Positions 25,681 to 34,223 of a stretch of 64,000 nucleotides of DNA are shown here, piece after piece (the first letter of the stretch is position 1; each line of letters starts with the position of its first letter). The notes beneath the pieces are model-generated. The model was not told where the DNA came from and made no database searches. It was given only the letters and a program-made list of their open reading frames with translations. The DNA is from CAIZGX01 sp044239865 (GTDB taxonomy: Bacteria; Bacteroidota; Bacteroidia; Flavobacteriales_D; Sanyastnellaceae): positions 62,001 to 126,000 of the forward strand of contig JBIIAO010000003.1 of assembly GCA_044239865.1 (NCBI GenBank), given 5' to 3'. The position numbers and the translations under genes were made by a program.

Positions 25681-26679
25681 ATGAAGCTAACCCATTCAAC
25701 CATAAAGTTCTTTATACTGCTTGTCTTGCTTGTGGTGGTTTGCATAGCTGCGCTTCTATTGGGAAGTAAATCTATCTCGCTTTTTTCGTTGTTTGAATCT
25801 GCTGAATCTCCTGCGGGACGGGTCCTTTGGCAACATCGTATGCCTCATGTTCTCGGCGCAATTGTAGTTGGAAGTTCCCTCGCTTTAAGTGGTAATTACA
25901 TGCAAGTTATTTTTCGAAATCCACTTGCCGGCCCCTCCGTTCTTGGAATCACAGGCGGAGCCTCCTTGGCCATGGCGGTCATATTTCTGACTTCTTGGGG
26001 AATGAATTGGTTCTTGAATGCGGGAACTTGGGCCTTATTTATTCCGGCGTTTGCGGGCGCTATGTTGGTGCTCTCGCTTTTGCTCGTTATTCAGCGAAAA
26101 ATCCCAATGGCTTCTACGCTTTTGGTAGTTGGACTTCTCTTCTCTCATTTCACGGGTGCTATTGAGAGCATTCTTCAAAAAATGGCGGGTGCCAACAACG
26201 TGAATCAGTTTGTAATCTGGGGTATGGGATCGCTAGACGGATTAACGCTTTCGCAATTGCCTTGGTTGTTTGTAGGGTCTTTTCTCCCTTTCCTTCCAAC
26301 ATTTTATTTCTTACGGAGATTGAATGCCTTTGCTTTGGGAGAACAAATTGCTGCGACCTCAGGCGTTGACGTTGTGAAATTGCGTTGGATGTTTTTGATT
26401 TCAGTTGGAATTTCTACTGCAACAATAACCGCCTTCTGCGGCCCCATTGCCTTTATTGGACTCATGGCGCCGCACGTTGCTCGCTTGTTTATTCGCTCAT
26501 TCAATCAACAGCAGCTCATTTATTTTATTCCACTTGTAGGAGCGCTATTGTTGGTCATCTCAGATTTAATTTCCCGTTTCTATGCCCTTCCTCTAAATGC
26601 AATAACCGCTGCAATAGGCATTCCTTGCGTGTTCTACATCGTGTTCAATCCTAAAAGAAGTGGTGTATGGATAAGCTAA
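25681..26679 (+). CDS. FecCD-family ABC transporter permease (iron/cobalamin type)
   Basis: 332 aa from the ATG at 25681; the TTG at 25669 adds nothing. About nine transmembrane segments with family marks RMPHVLGAIVVGSSLALSG, FRNPLAGPSVLGITGGA, VIWGMGSLDG and FCGPIAFIGLMAPHVAR. It forms the membrane channel for uptake of Fe-siderophore, haem or vitamin B12. The ATPase gene overlaps its 3' end by 13 bp. No substrate-binding lipoprotein gene is in the window. Confidence 0.94.
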   Translation: MKLTHSTIKFFILLVLLVVVCIAALLLGSKSISLFSLFESAESPAGRVLWQHRMPHVLGAIVVGSSLALSGNYMQVIFRNPLAGPSVLGITGGASLAMAVIFLTSWGMNWFLNAGTWALFIPAFAGAMLVLSLLLVIQRKIPMASTLLVVGLLFSHFTGAIESILQKMAGANNVNQFVIWGMGSLDGLTLSQLPWLFVGSFLPFLPTFYFLRRLNAFALGEQIAATSGVDVVKLRWMFLISVGISTATITAFCGPIAFIGLMAPHVARLFIRSFNQQQLIYFIPLVGALLLVISDLISRFYALPLNAITAAIGIPCVFYIVFNPKRSGVWIS

Positions 26680-27281
26680 GAGTAGAAAACATTTCAGTTT
26701 TACGTGGAAGGAAATCTGTGATTTCAAATTTTTCGCTTGCTCTTTCTTATGGTTCATTGGTAGCTATTGAAGGAAACAACGGTTCAGGGAAATCGACTTT
26801 TCTAGATGCGCTGGCAGGATTAATTTCTATGTCAGAAGGTGAAATTTTTGTAGAAGGAAAACCACTGAGTCAGCTGTCTTATTCCGATCGAGCATCCTAT
26901 ATTTCGTATGTTCCTTCAAGGAAAACAACCGCTGCAGCTTTGGAGGTTACTACCGCTATTGCAGTAGGTGATGTATTTGGAAAGAAGAAGAACAGGGTGG
27001 AAGAGGCCATTCAGAAATTCAACCTGAATGAACTTCAAAATAATTTGCTCACAGAGTTAAGTGATGGCGAATACCAGCGAGTTCAACTTGCGCGTGTTTG
27101 GGTTCAAGACACTCCAATTGTGCTGCTCGATGAACCTGCTGCGCACCTTGACGCCACTTCCCGCGAGAATCTATTTGCTGAATTGTTGAGGTGGGCGGAA
27201 GATTACAATAAGTTGATCATTGTATGTTCCCATGAATTGCATTTGAACAAGCAGTTCGCGACAAGAATCATTCAATTCTGA
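26667..27281 (+). CDS. ABC transporter ATP-binding protein partnering the FecCD permease
   Basis: 204 aa, shorter than the usual 250-260 of FepC/BtuD-type ATPases because the C-terminal extension is missing. All core motifs are present: Walker A EGNNGSGKST, signature LSDGEYQRVQLAR (Asp in place of the usual Gly at the third position), Walker B IVLLDEPAAHLD and the H-loop CSHE. It overlaps the permease gene by 13 bp, implying coupled translation. Confidence 0.92.
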   Translation: MDKLRVENISVLRGRKSVISNFSLALSYGSLVAIEGNNGSGKSTFLDALAGLISMSEGEIFVEGKPLSQLSYSDRASYISYVPSRKTTAAALEVTTAIAVGDVFGKKKNRVEEAIQKFNLNELQNNLLTELSDGEYQRVQLARVWVQDTPIVLLDEPAAHLDATSRENLFAELLRWAEDYNKLIIVCSHELHLNKQFATRIIQF

Positions 27282-27348
27282 TATTGAGCAATATTTGAGG
27301 GTTGAATCTGTTTCACAAAGAGTTATTTTTACCAAAAATTATTAAACC

Positions 27349-28962
27349 ATGAAAAGAAGGTTTACCCTTTTATTTGCGCTTTGCGCGTTTGTTTCTTTTT
27401 CTCAATCGAAGAGCGTTACAGCTCCAATCACCGATGTTACCTTGTTCCTAAGCGGAGCTCAGATTACCCATATGGGCGATGTAAACCTGAAGAAGGGGGA
27501 GAATACTCTTGTTCTATCCGGACTTACAGCCGGCATGGATGTTAACTCTATTCAGATTTTGGGAAGTAAGGATTACACCATACTAAGTGTGAAGCATCAA
27601 ATGAATTACACTTCTAAGGTTTCGAATACGCGTGTGCGTGCCATTCAGGATAGCATCAAACTTTTAGGTTTTCAAACTGCTGAACGCGCCAGTTTACGTG
27701 CCGTTTATCAGGAAGAGAAAGCCTTCTTGCAGGCGAATCGTTCAATAAAAGGAGACAATGCTTTACTCATTCGTGAAGACCTTTTAGAGATGGCCGACTT
27801 TTACAGAAGCCGCATGAAAGAGATTGAATACAAGATTCTAGACTTGAATCAGACCGATCGCGAAAACAACGAGAAACTTCAGCATTTGCAAACGCAACTT
27901 TCACAACTGCAATCTCAGAACGTCACGAATCCGGGGGAAATTGAATTCGTAGTAACTTCAGAGGAAGATAAAAAAGTCGATGTCGTTATTTCATATTTGG
28001 CGACCAACGCAGGATGGACACCCTATTATGACTTGCGCGCTGAAGACATTGAGTCTGACATTGAATTCACGTATCGTGCGAAAGTATGGCAAGGCACAGG
28101 TGCCGATTGGAAGCGAGTGAACTTGACTATTTCAACTGGTAATCCGAATGTAGGTGCGCAAGTTCCAACGTTGAATCCATGGTACGTGAACATCTACGCA
28201 CCTCAAGCATATAGAGGAAGGGCAAAAGCAGAGGACGATTACAATCAAAAGCCTTCGGCCTTGGCCTCTGGTTATATGGCGGAAATGGATAAGGATTCTC
28301 GGGCAATGAATATGATGCAGACTTCTGCTTCCTTCACAACAATTACTTCAAATTCAGTAAGTACAGAATTCAAGATTTCCATCAAATACGACATCGCCAG
28401 CGACAATCAGCCAGTTGAAGTGGTTATGCAAAAGCAACGTTTGAAAGCTTCATACAAATACGTAGCTATTCCGAAGTTGGAAGCAGCAGCATACTTGCAA
28501 GCCGACATCATCGATTGGATGCAATACAGCTTATTAAGCGGAGAAAGCAACATTTATTTCAAAGGAACTTTTGTTGGAAATGGATACATAGATCCTGCCC
28601 TTGCAAACGATACGCTTCAACTGTCATTGGGACGCGACAACGCCATTACCGTGAAGCGCGATCAAGTGAAAGACTTCTGCAAGACCAGTGTTTTCGGAGT
28701 GAAAAAATCTACTTCGAAAGCTTACGAAATTACCATCGTAAACACGAAGAAGAAGGCAATCAATATTGAAGTTTACGACCAAGTTCCACTTACACAGAAT
28801 GCAGATTTGGAAGTGGCAGTGGAAGAGCTTTCAGGAGCCACACAAGACACGGCTACCGGGAAGGTGACCTGGAAGATGACCGTTGAACCCGAGAAGACCG
28901 AGAAACGTCAATTGCGATTCACGGTGAAATATCCGAAGAAGAATCTGATTCAGAACTTGTAA
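27349..28962 (+). CDS. DUF4139 domain protein (MuiA-like, with N-terminal DUF4140)
   Basis: 537 aa with a signal peptide (FVSFSQ). Residues about 23-120 resemble DUF4140 (DVTLFLSGAQITHMGDVNLKKGENTLVL). A coiled-coil region follows at about 150-190. The C-terminal 330 residues match DUF4139 (YLATNAGWTPYYDLRAEDIESDI, KVWQGTGADWKRVNLTISTGNP). Proteins of this layout are widespread in Bacteroidota and unknown in function; MuiA refers to a mucoidy-inhibiting relative. It is followed after 4 bp by an acyltransferase gene, hinting at an envelope role. Confidence 0.88.
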   Translation: MKRRFTLLFALCAFVSFSQSKSVTAPITDVTLFLSGAQITHMGDVNLKKGENTLVLSGLTAGMDVNSIQILGSKDYTILSVKHQMNYTSKVSNTRVRAIQDSIKLLGFQTAERASLRAVYQEEKAFLQANRSIKGDNALLIREDLLEMADFYRSRMKEIEYKILDLNQTDRENNEKLQHLQTQLSQLQSQNVTNPGEIEFVVTSEEDKKVDVVISYLATNAGWTPYYDLRAEDIESDIEFTYRAKVWQGTGADWKRVNLTISTGNPNVGAQVPTLNPWYVNIYAPQAYRGRAKAEDDYNQKPSALASGYMAEMDKDSRAMNMMQTSASFTTITSNSVSTEFKISIKYDIASDNQPVEVVMQKQRLKASYKYVAIPKLEAAAYLQADIIDWMQYSLLSGESNIYFKGTFVGNGYIDPALANDTLQLSLGRDNAITVKRDQVKDFCKTSVFGVKKSTSKAYEITIVNTKKKAINIEVYDQVPLTQNADLEVAVEELSGATQDTATGKVTWKMTVEPEKTEKRQLRFTVKYPKKNLIQNL

Positions 28963-28966
28963 AAGA

Positions 28967-29845
28967 ATGAGTCGATTGTTGTTTTGGCTTTTCTTGAAGC
29001 CATTGAGTTTGCTGCCTTACTTCATTCTTTATCGAATATCTGATTTGGCATTCTTCCTTTTGTACGTGTGTTTCGGATATCGGAAGAAGGTGGTGATGTA
29101 CAATTTGGAATTGGTTTTTCCTTCCAAAACAAAAAAAGAAAGAGAGCAGATTGCCTGGGATTTTTACAGGCACTTCTGTGACCTCATTCTGGAAGTCATT
29201 AAGAATTTTTCGGTAACTGAAAGCCAATTGCGCGCGCGTTTTGTGATGCACAACCCAGAGCTTCTAAAGAATTATGCAGAAAAGGGGCAGAGTATCATAC
29301 TATGCGGTGGGCATTATGCGAATTGGGAAATGTGGGCATTGGCAGCACCCATGCAATGTCAAATGCCGCTTGTTGGTATTTACAAACGCTTGAGCAATCC
29401 GTATTTCGATCGCAAGATGCGCGAATCGCGCAATAAATACGGAATGCAGTTGGTTTCAACCCGCGCAACAAAAGAGTACTTGGAAGAGCACCAAGGCGAG
29501 CTCATGGGAATGGTCTTCGCTGTGGATCAATCGCCCGCCGACCCTAAGAAATGTGTTTGGATTGATTTTCTTGGAATTGAAACGCCCGCCTATTTCGGCG
29601 CTGAGAAATATGCGAAGGATTTGAACCTGCCTGTTGTATTCGGACACCTTCATAAAGTAAAGAGAGGATATTACGAATCTCACTTTGAAGTGCTAACGGA
29701 AAGCCCTAGAGATTTCGAAGTAGGTGGACTTATTCAATTGGCGAATGATCGGGTGGCAGCCGATATCTGTAAAGAGCCTTACTTGTGGTTGTGGACCCAC
29801 AAACGTTGGAAACACAAGGACAAGAAGCCGAAGGAACAGCAATAA
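28967..29845 (+). CDS. LpxL/HtrB-like lipid A acyltransferase
   Basis: 292 aa. An N-terminal membrane segment precedes the acyltransferase motif GGHYANWEMW (H-x4-E) near residue 105, with later motifs LVSTRATKEYLEEH, MVFAVDQSP and AYFGAEKYAKDLNLPVVF. It resembles late acyltransferases that add secondary acyl chains to lipid A. In Bacteroidota, related proteins may also acylate other lipids. It follows the DUF4139 gene at 4 bp. Confidence 0.9.
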   Translation: MSRLLFWLFLKPLSLLPYFILYRISDLAFFLLYVCFGYRKKVVMYNLELVFPSKTKKEREQIAWDFYRHFCDLILEVIKNFSVTESQLRARFVMHNPELLKNYAEKGQSIILCGGHYANWEMWALAAPMQCQMPLVGIYKRLSNPYFDRKMRESRNKYGMQLVSTRATKEYLEEHQGELMGMVFAVDQSPADPKKCVWIDFLGIETPAYFGAEKYAKDLNLPVVFGHLHKVKRGYYESHFEVLTESPRDFEVGGLIQLANDRVAADICKEPYLWLWTHKRWKHKDKKPKEQQ

Positions 29846-29889
29846 AATGGGACGTTCGGGAGGGAAATCAAAAAAAAATGAACTCTCTC

Positions 29890-29919
29890 TTGTTCCTTTC
29901 AGAATAATGCGTATATTTG
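29890..29919 (+). promoter_or_regulatory. Consensus Bacteroidota promoter for rplS
   Basis: TTG at 29890-29892, then exactly 19 nt, then TATATTTG at 29912-29919. This is the best match in the window to the TTG-N19-TAnnTTTG consensus. A short CCCT/AGGG inverted repeat lies in the following leader. Confidence 0.8.
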
Positions 29920-29953
29920 CAGCCCTATTTTTAGGGACGAAAATTAGACGACT

Positions 29954-30319
29954 ATGAACCGCATAAAGGAACTTGAAAGCAGAATTAACCCAATCGCAGA
30001 ATACCCAAAATTCTCTGCAGGTGATACCATTTCTGTAACGTATAAAATTATTGAAGGAGCCAAAGAGCGTCTTCAAACATTCTCTGGAGTAGTAATCCAA
30101 AGAAGAGGAACAGGTTCAACAGAAACCTTTACCGTTCGCAAAATGTCGAACAGTGTTGGTGTCGAGCGTATCTTCCCAATTGCTTCACCATTCATTGATA
30201 AAATTGAAGTGAACAAACGTGGTAAAGTGCGTCGTGCGCGTATCTTCTACTTGCGCAGCCTTACCGGTAAAGCAAGTCGTATCCAAGAAAGAAAATACTT
30301 CGGCCCAGTGGCGAAATAA
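29954..30319 (+). CDS. rplS: 50S ribosomal protein L19
   Basis: 121 aa, full length. Family blocks GDTISVTYKIIEGAKERLQTFSGVVIQRRG, VERIFPIASPFIDKIEV and KVRRARIFYLRSLTGKASRI are present. L19 sits at the interface of the two ribosomal subunits. In many bacteria it is next to trmD; here trmD lies 32 kb away, so the gene stands alone with its own consensus promoter and terminator. Confidence 0.97.
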   Translation: MNRIKELESRINPIAEYPKFSAGDTISVTYKIIEGAKERLQTFSGVVIQRRGTGSTETFTVRKMSNSVGVERIFPIASPFIDKIEVNKRGKVRRARIFYLRSLTGKASRIQERKYFGPVAK

Positions 30320-30571
30320 TAATACTTTGATAGAGTATAGATTAGGGTTCTTCGGAACCCTTTTTTGTTTTCTTGTGAAACACCTTTCGTAGAAACTTTG
30401 CTGAGGCAACAGTAAATCAAAAACGCCCTTCCGTTGAAGAGCGTTTTCGATTCCTTAACCAAAACCTACACCCGATTGGGTGAACCTTACTGCCTTAACG
30501 AATTCCAACTTTGTTAAATTGTGTGAATAAGAAAAAATTATCTTTCACGTGCATTGAATTATTTTCGAAGT
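30320..30571. other. Intergenic region between rplS and the MazG-like gene
   Basis: Beyond the rplS terminator this stretch contains a second imperfect hairpin at about 30419-30446 (AAAACGC pairing with GCGTTTT, inner CTTC with GAAG). It has A/T-rich flanks on both sides, so it may be a weak bidirectional terminator. I see no gene, no tRNA and no clear promoter. Confidence 0.5.
30345..30366 (+). terminator. Intrinsic terminator after rplS
   Basis: GGGTTC, UUCG tetraloop, GAACCC, TTTTTTG. A perfect 6-bp stem plus T-run, 25 bp after the rplS stop. Confidence 0.92.
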
Positions 30572-30979
30572 ATGAATAATGAAAAAAATCCGTCACTGGC
30601 TCATCTCATTGGTTGCGTGGAAGAATTTCACAACGCATTCAGAATTCCAGTCAGAAAAACACCAACAGGTGAATTGGAAGAACGCGAATACACTTTGCGT
30701 TTCAATTTAATGAAGGAAGAGAACGAAGAGTATCTCGAAGCCGCTCAGAATGGCGATATCGTTGAAATAGCAGATGCGTTAGGAGATATGCTTTACATCC
30801 TCTGCGGGACAATGAATGCACATGGTCTGCACGAGCAAATGGGAGAGATATTCGCAGAGATTCAACGCAGCAACATGAGCAAGCTTGATGATAATGGAGA
30901 GCCAATCTACCGTGAAGACGGAAAGGTGATGAAGAGCAGTAATTATTTCAAACCGAATATTGCAAAGTTCTTAAAATAG
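30572..30979 (+). CDS. MazG-like nucleotide pyrophosphohydrolase
   Basis: 135 aa from the ATG at 30572; the TTG at 30554 is less likely. The MazG/PRA-PH all-alpha metal site is visible: KEENEEYLEAA (E-x-x-E-E) and EIADALGDMLYILCGT (E-x3-D). Such enzymes hydrolyse nucleoside triphosphates to monophosphates, often for housecleaning. It lies 41 bp before thrS, with the thrS promoter overlapping that gap. Confidence 0.85.
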   Translation: MNNEKNPSLAHLIGCVEEFHNAFRIPVRKTPTGELEEREYTLRFNLMKEENEEYLEAAQNGDIVEIADALGDMLYILCGTMNAHGLHEQMGEIFAEIQRSNMSKLDDNGEPIYREDGKVMKSSNYFKPNIAKFLK

Positions 30980-30996
30980 AATAGCCCCGTTGTTGC

Positions 30997-31004
30997 TATC
31001 TTTG
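30997..31004 (+). promoter_or_regulatory. -7 promoter element for the thrS operon
   Basis: TATCTTTG is an exact TAnnTTTG match, 16 nt before the thrS ATG. A -33 TTG at the usual spacing is not evident. There is no room for a T-box leader. Confidence 0.6.
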
Positions 31005-31020
31005 CACCTCATTTTTCACT

Positions 31021-32961
31021 ATGTTAAACATCTCTTTACCCGATGGTAGCGTTCGTTCTGTAGAAGAAGGTACTTCTGCAATGCAATTGGCAGCTCAAAT
31101 TAGCGAAGGTCTTGCACGTAATGTGCTTGCCGCAGAAGTCAACGGAGTAGTGGTAGACGCCTCGCGCCCACTTCCCGATAATGCTACGGTGAAGTTGCTC
31201 ACATGGAACGATGAAAATGGAAAGTCCACTATGTGGCACAGCTCTGCCCACCTTATGGCTGAAGCATTGGAAGTTCTTTACCCTGGTGTGAAGTTGGCTA
31301 TTGGTCCGCCTATTGAAAATGGATTTTATTACGATGTAGATTTCGAAGGAAAGCCGTTCACCCAAGAAGATTTTTCGAAGGTGGAAAAATTAATGTTGGA
31401 ATTGGCGCGTCAGAAGAACGAATTCGTTCGCAAGGAAGTGTCGAAAGCCGATGCGATTTCTTACTTCACAGAGAAGGGAGATCAGTACAAATTAGAATTG
31501 ATTGAAGGACTTCAAGACGGAGAAATCACGTTTTATACGCAAGGAAATTTCACCGACTTATGTCGCGGCCCGCATATTCCAAACACCGGATTCATAAAGG
31601 CTGCGAAGCTTATGAATGTTGCCGGTGCTTATTGGAGAGGCGACGAAAAAAATAAAATGTTGACTCGTGTTTACGCCATCACTTTTCCGAAAGCAGCTGA
31701 ACTAGAAGAATATTTGGTTCAGGTGGAAGAAGCGAAAAAACGTGATCACAGAAAACTCGGAAAGGAAATGGGATTGTTCCATTTCTCTCAGCGCGTGGGA
31801 AGCGGTTTACCACTTTGGTTGCCGAAAGGAACCGACTTGCGTACGCGATTGCAAAACTTCTTGACTGTAGCTCAGAAAAAAGCAGGATATCAGCCAGTAA
31901 TTACTCCGCACATAGGTTCGAAAGAATTGTATGAAACCAGCGGTCACTGGGCGAAATACGGCGCAGATAGTTTTCAGCCAATACACACTCCGCAAGAAGG
32001 AGAGATGTATATGTTGAAGCCCATGAACTGTCCACATCACTGCGAAATCTACAACGCAGAGCCGCGCAGCTATAAAGATTTACCATTGCGTTTTTCTGAG
32101 TTCGGTACTGTTTATCGCTACGAACAAACAGGAGAGTTGCATGGTTTGACGCGTGTACGTGGATTTACCCAAGATGATGCGCATATTTTCTGCACGCCTG
32201 ACCAAGTGAAGGAAGAAATTGGAAAAGTAATTGACTTGGTTCTTTACATTTTCAAGACCTTGAATTTCCATGATTTCTTGGCGCAAGTATCGCTTCGTGA
32301 TCCAATTAACCGTGAGAAATACATTGGTACAGACGAGAATTGGGAGAAAGCGGAATTGGCTATTCAGGAAGTAGCGAATGAGAAAGGACTTCGCACAGTG
32401 GTTGAATACGGTGAAGCTGCCTTCTACGGACCGAAGTTAGATTTCATGGTTCGCGATGCCATTGGAAGAAAGTGGCAATTGGGTACTGTGCAATTGGATT
32501 ACAATCTTCCGGAACGTTTCCAATTGGAGTATACGGGATCGGACAACCAGAAGCACAGACCTGTTATGATTCACCGCGCGCCGTTCGGAAGTATGGAGCG
32601 TTTTGTGGCGATTTTAATTGAGCACTGCGCAGGACAATTCCCATTGTGGTTGTCACCAGAGCAAGTAAGAATTTTACCCGTTAGCGAGAAATACAACGAA
32701 TACGCAAAAAAAGTAGCAAATACGCTAGAAATTTCCGATATTCGCGCCCTCGTTGACGATACTAACGAGAAAGTGGGAAAGAAAATACGTGAAGCGGAGC
32801 TTGCAAAAGTGACCTACATGTTGGTGGTTGGTGAGACTGAAATGCTAGCAAACTCAGTATCTGCGCGCAAAAAAGGCGAAGGAGATTTGGGTGTATTTAG
32901 TGTTGAAGATTTCGCTACTATGGTGAACGATGAAGTGGCTAACATGTTGAAAGAAATTTAA
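31021..32961 (+). CDS. thrS: Threonine--tRNA ligase
   Basis: 646 aa, full length. Order of domains: TGS (residues 1-62), editing domain with HSSAHLMAEAL (about 73-83) and the second zinc-like motif TDLCRGPHIP, then the class II catalytic core (MLKPMNCPHHCEIY, RFSEFGTVYRYEQTGELHGLTRVRGFTQDDAHIFC) and the C-terminal anticodon-binding domain. It charges tRNA-Thr. It heads the widely conserved thrS-infC-rpmI-rplT operon. Confidence 0.98.
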   Translation: MLNISLPDGSVRSVEEGTSAMQLAAQISEGLARNVLAAEVNGVVVDASRPLPDNATVKLLTWNDENGKSTMWHSSAHLMAEALEVLYPGVKLAIGPPIENGFYYDVDFEGKPFTQEDFSKVEKLMLELARQKNEFVRKEVSKADAISYFTEKGDQYKLELIEGLQDGEITFYTQGNFTDLCRGPHIPNTGFIKAAKLMNVAGAYWRGDEKNKMLTRVYAITFPKAAELEEYLVQVEEAKKRDHRKLGKEMGLFHFSQRVGSGLPLWLPKGTDLRTRLQNFLTVAQKKAGYQPVITPHIGSKELYETSGHWAKYGADSFQPIHTPQEGEMYMLKPMNCPHHCEIYNAEPRSYKDLPLRFSEFGTVYRYEQTGELHGLTRVRGFTQDDAHIFCTPDQVKEEIGKVIDLVLYIFKTLNFHDFLAQVSLRDPINREKYIGTDENWEKAELAIQEVANEKGLRTVVEYGEAAFYGPKLDFMVRDAIGRKWQLGTVQLDYNLPERFQLEYTGSDNQKHRPVMIHRAPFGSMERFVAILIEHCAGQFPLWLSPEQVRILPVSEKYNEYAKKVANTLEISDIRALVDDTNEKVGKKIREAELAKVTYMLVVGETEMLANSVSARKKGEGDLGVFSVEDFATMVNDEVANMLKEI

Positions 32962-32967
32962 TAAACA

Positions 32968-32973
32968 AGGAGG
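32968..32973 (+). promoter_or_regulatory. Strong Shine-Dalgarno sequence before infC
   Basis: AGGAGG, the only perfect SD I noticed before a gene here. It is 7 nt before an in-frame ATA (32981) and 19 nt before the first ATG (32993), so it argues for a non-AUG start. Confidence 0.75.
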
Positions 32974-32980
32974 AAATATC

Positions 32981-33520
32981 ATAAAGCGCGAGATGAGAGG
33001 CAGACGCATCTTTGAACCAGAACACAAAATTAACGATCGCATTACAGCAGCCGAGGTACGCTTGGTGGGTGAGAATGTTGAAGTTGGAGTGTATTCTAGA
33101 GAAAAGGCATTAAAACTGGCTCAAGATTTAGAGGCAGATCTCGTAGAGATTTCGCCAAATGCCGTTCCACCGGTTTGTAGAATCATTGACTACCGCAAGT
33201 TTCTGTATGATCAGAAAAAGAAGCAGAAGGAGATGAAGGCGAAGCAGGTGAATGTAACTGTAAAAGAAATTCGTTTCGGACCTAACACGGATGATCACGA
33301 CTTTCAATTTAAGTTGAAGCACGCGCAAGAGTTCTTGAAAGAGGGAAGTAAGGTAAGAGCTTACGTTTTCTTCAAAGGACGTTCCATTGTTTTTAAAGAG
33401 AGAGGAGAAATATTGTTGTTGAAATTCGTTCAAGAACTTGAAGAGTTAGGAACTCCAGAGTTGTTGCCGAAATTAGAAGGGAAGAAAATGTTTGTTGTGA
33501 TAAATCCAAAAAAGAAATAA
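32981..33520 (+). CDS. infC: Translation initiation factor IF-3, likely with an AUA (non-AUG) start
   Basis: 179 aa if started at ATA 32981; 175 aa if started at ATG 32993. The SD spacing favours ATA, with ATC at 32978 also possible. The N-domain (EHKINDRITAAEVRLVGENVEVG) and C-domain (KEIRFGPNTDDHDFQFKLKHAQEFLKEGSKVR) are typical. IF-3 rejects non-AUG starts. In E. coli infC begins with AUU and is autorepressed through that codon; the same logic is inferred here. Downstream genes are rpmI and rplT. Confidence 0.93.
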   Translation: MKREMRGRRIFEPEHKINDRITAAEVRLVGENVEVGVYSREKALKLAQDLEADLVEISPNAVPPVCRIIDYRKFLYDQKKKQKEMKAKQVNVTVKEIRFGPNTDDHDFQFKLKHAQEFLKEGSKVRAYVFFKGRSIVFKERGEILLLKFVQELEELGTPELLPKLEGKKMFVVINPKKK

Positions 33521-33538
33521 TTCTAACACCTAAATAAA

Positions 33539-33736
33539 ATGCCAAAGGCGAAAACAAAATCCGGCGCTAAGAAGCGTTTCCAGGTTACTGGATCCGGTAA
33601 GATTAAGCGTAAGCATGCGTACAAAAGTCACATCTTGACCAAGAAGGGCACTAAGCAAAAGCGCAACTTGACAAAGACTGGTTATGTAAATCCATCTGAC
33701 GAGAAATCGATTAAGGCGCAGTTGCTTGTAGCCTAA
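33539..33736 (+). CDS. rpmI: 50S ribosomal protein L35
   Basis: 65 aa, full length. Family blocks KTKSGAKKRFQVTGSGKIKRKHA and HILTKKGTKQKRNL are present. It lies 18 bp after infC in the thrS-infC-rpmI-rplT operon. Confidence 0.97.
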   Translation: MPKAKTKSGAKKRFQVTGSGKIKRKHAYKSHILTKKGTKQKRNLTKTGYVNPSDEKSIKAQLLVA

Positions 33737-33824
33737 TGTTCATTCATTAAATAAGCAAGGTAAAGTTTAACCCGGTGAAAGGTCTTAAGTTCGAAAGAAC
33801 ACCTTAGCCTAAAAACAAAAAGTT
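33737..33824 (+). promoter_or_regulatory. Structured rpmI-rplT intercistronic leader
   Basis: Within 88 nt, GTTC-GAAA-GAAC (about 33790-33801) forms a GNRA-capped hairpin nested in a longer AAGGT/ACCTT pairing. L20 autoregulates through leader structures in several bacteria, and this element sits at the right place. This is an inference from structure and position only. Confidence 0.4.
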
Positions 33825-34172
33825 ATGCCACGCAGTAAAAACGCAGTCGCCAGTAGAGCCAGAAGAAGAAAAGTTCTTAAAATGGCAAAAGGTTATTTCG
33901 GTTCACGTAAAAACGTTTGGACAGTAGCCAAAAACTCAGTAGAAAAAGCATTATGTTATGCTTACATCGGACGTAAACTTCGCAAGCGCGATTTCCGTTC
34001 TTTGTGGATTGCTCGTATCAACGCCGGTGCTCGTCAGCACGGAATGTCATACAGCGCATTCATGGGACAAATTCACGCACATGGAGTTGAATTGAACCGT
34101 AAGGTTCTTGCAGACTTGGCAATGAATCACCCAGAGGCGTTCAAAGCAGTAGCAGAGCGTGTAAAAAAATAA
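33825..34172 (+). CDS. rplT: 50S ribosomal protein L20
   Basis: 115 aa, full length. Family blocks KNAVASRARRRKVLKMAKGYFGSRKN, YAYIGRKLRKRDFRSLWI and RINAGARQHGMSY are present. L20 is an early assembly protein of the large subunit and often represses its own operon. It is the last gene of the operon and is followed by a strong terminator. Confidence 0.97.
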   Translation: MPRSKNAVASRARRRKVLKMAKGYFGSRKNVWTVAKNSVEKALCYAYIGRKLRKRDFRSLWIARINAGARQHGMSYSAFMGQIHAHGVELNRKVLADLAMNHPEAFKAVAERVKK

Positions 34173-34190
34173 TTTCTTATATTAGAAATA

Positions 34191-34220
34191 GGAAAGCCCT
34201 CTTCGGAGGGCTTTTCCTTT
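34191..34220 (+). terminator. Intrinsic terminator after rplT
   Basis: GGAAAGCCCTC, UUCG tetraloop, GAGGGCTTTTCC, then TTTT. It ends the thrS-rplT operon and lies directly before hairpin array 1. Confidence 0.93.
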
Positions 34221-34223
34221 TAC

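Noticed and set aside
29847..29957. Short plus-strand frame (36 codons) between the acyltransferase gene and rplS
   Set aside because: It covers the consensus rplS promoter and overlaps the rplS start; its composition has no protein-like features.
30320..30571. tRNA or riboswitch upstream of the MazG-like gene and thrS
   Set aside because: No cloverleaf, T-loop GTTCGA pattern in context or T-box sequence was found; only two short hairpins are present.
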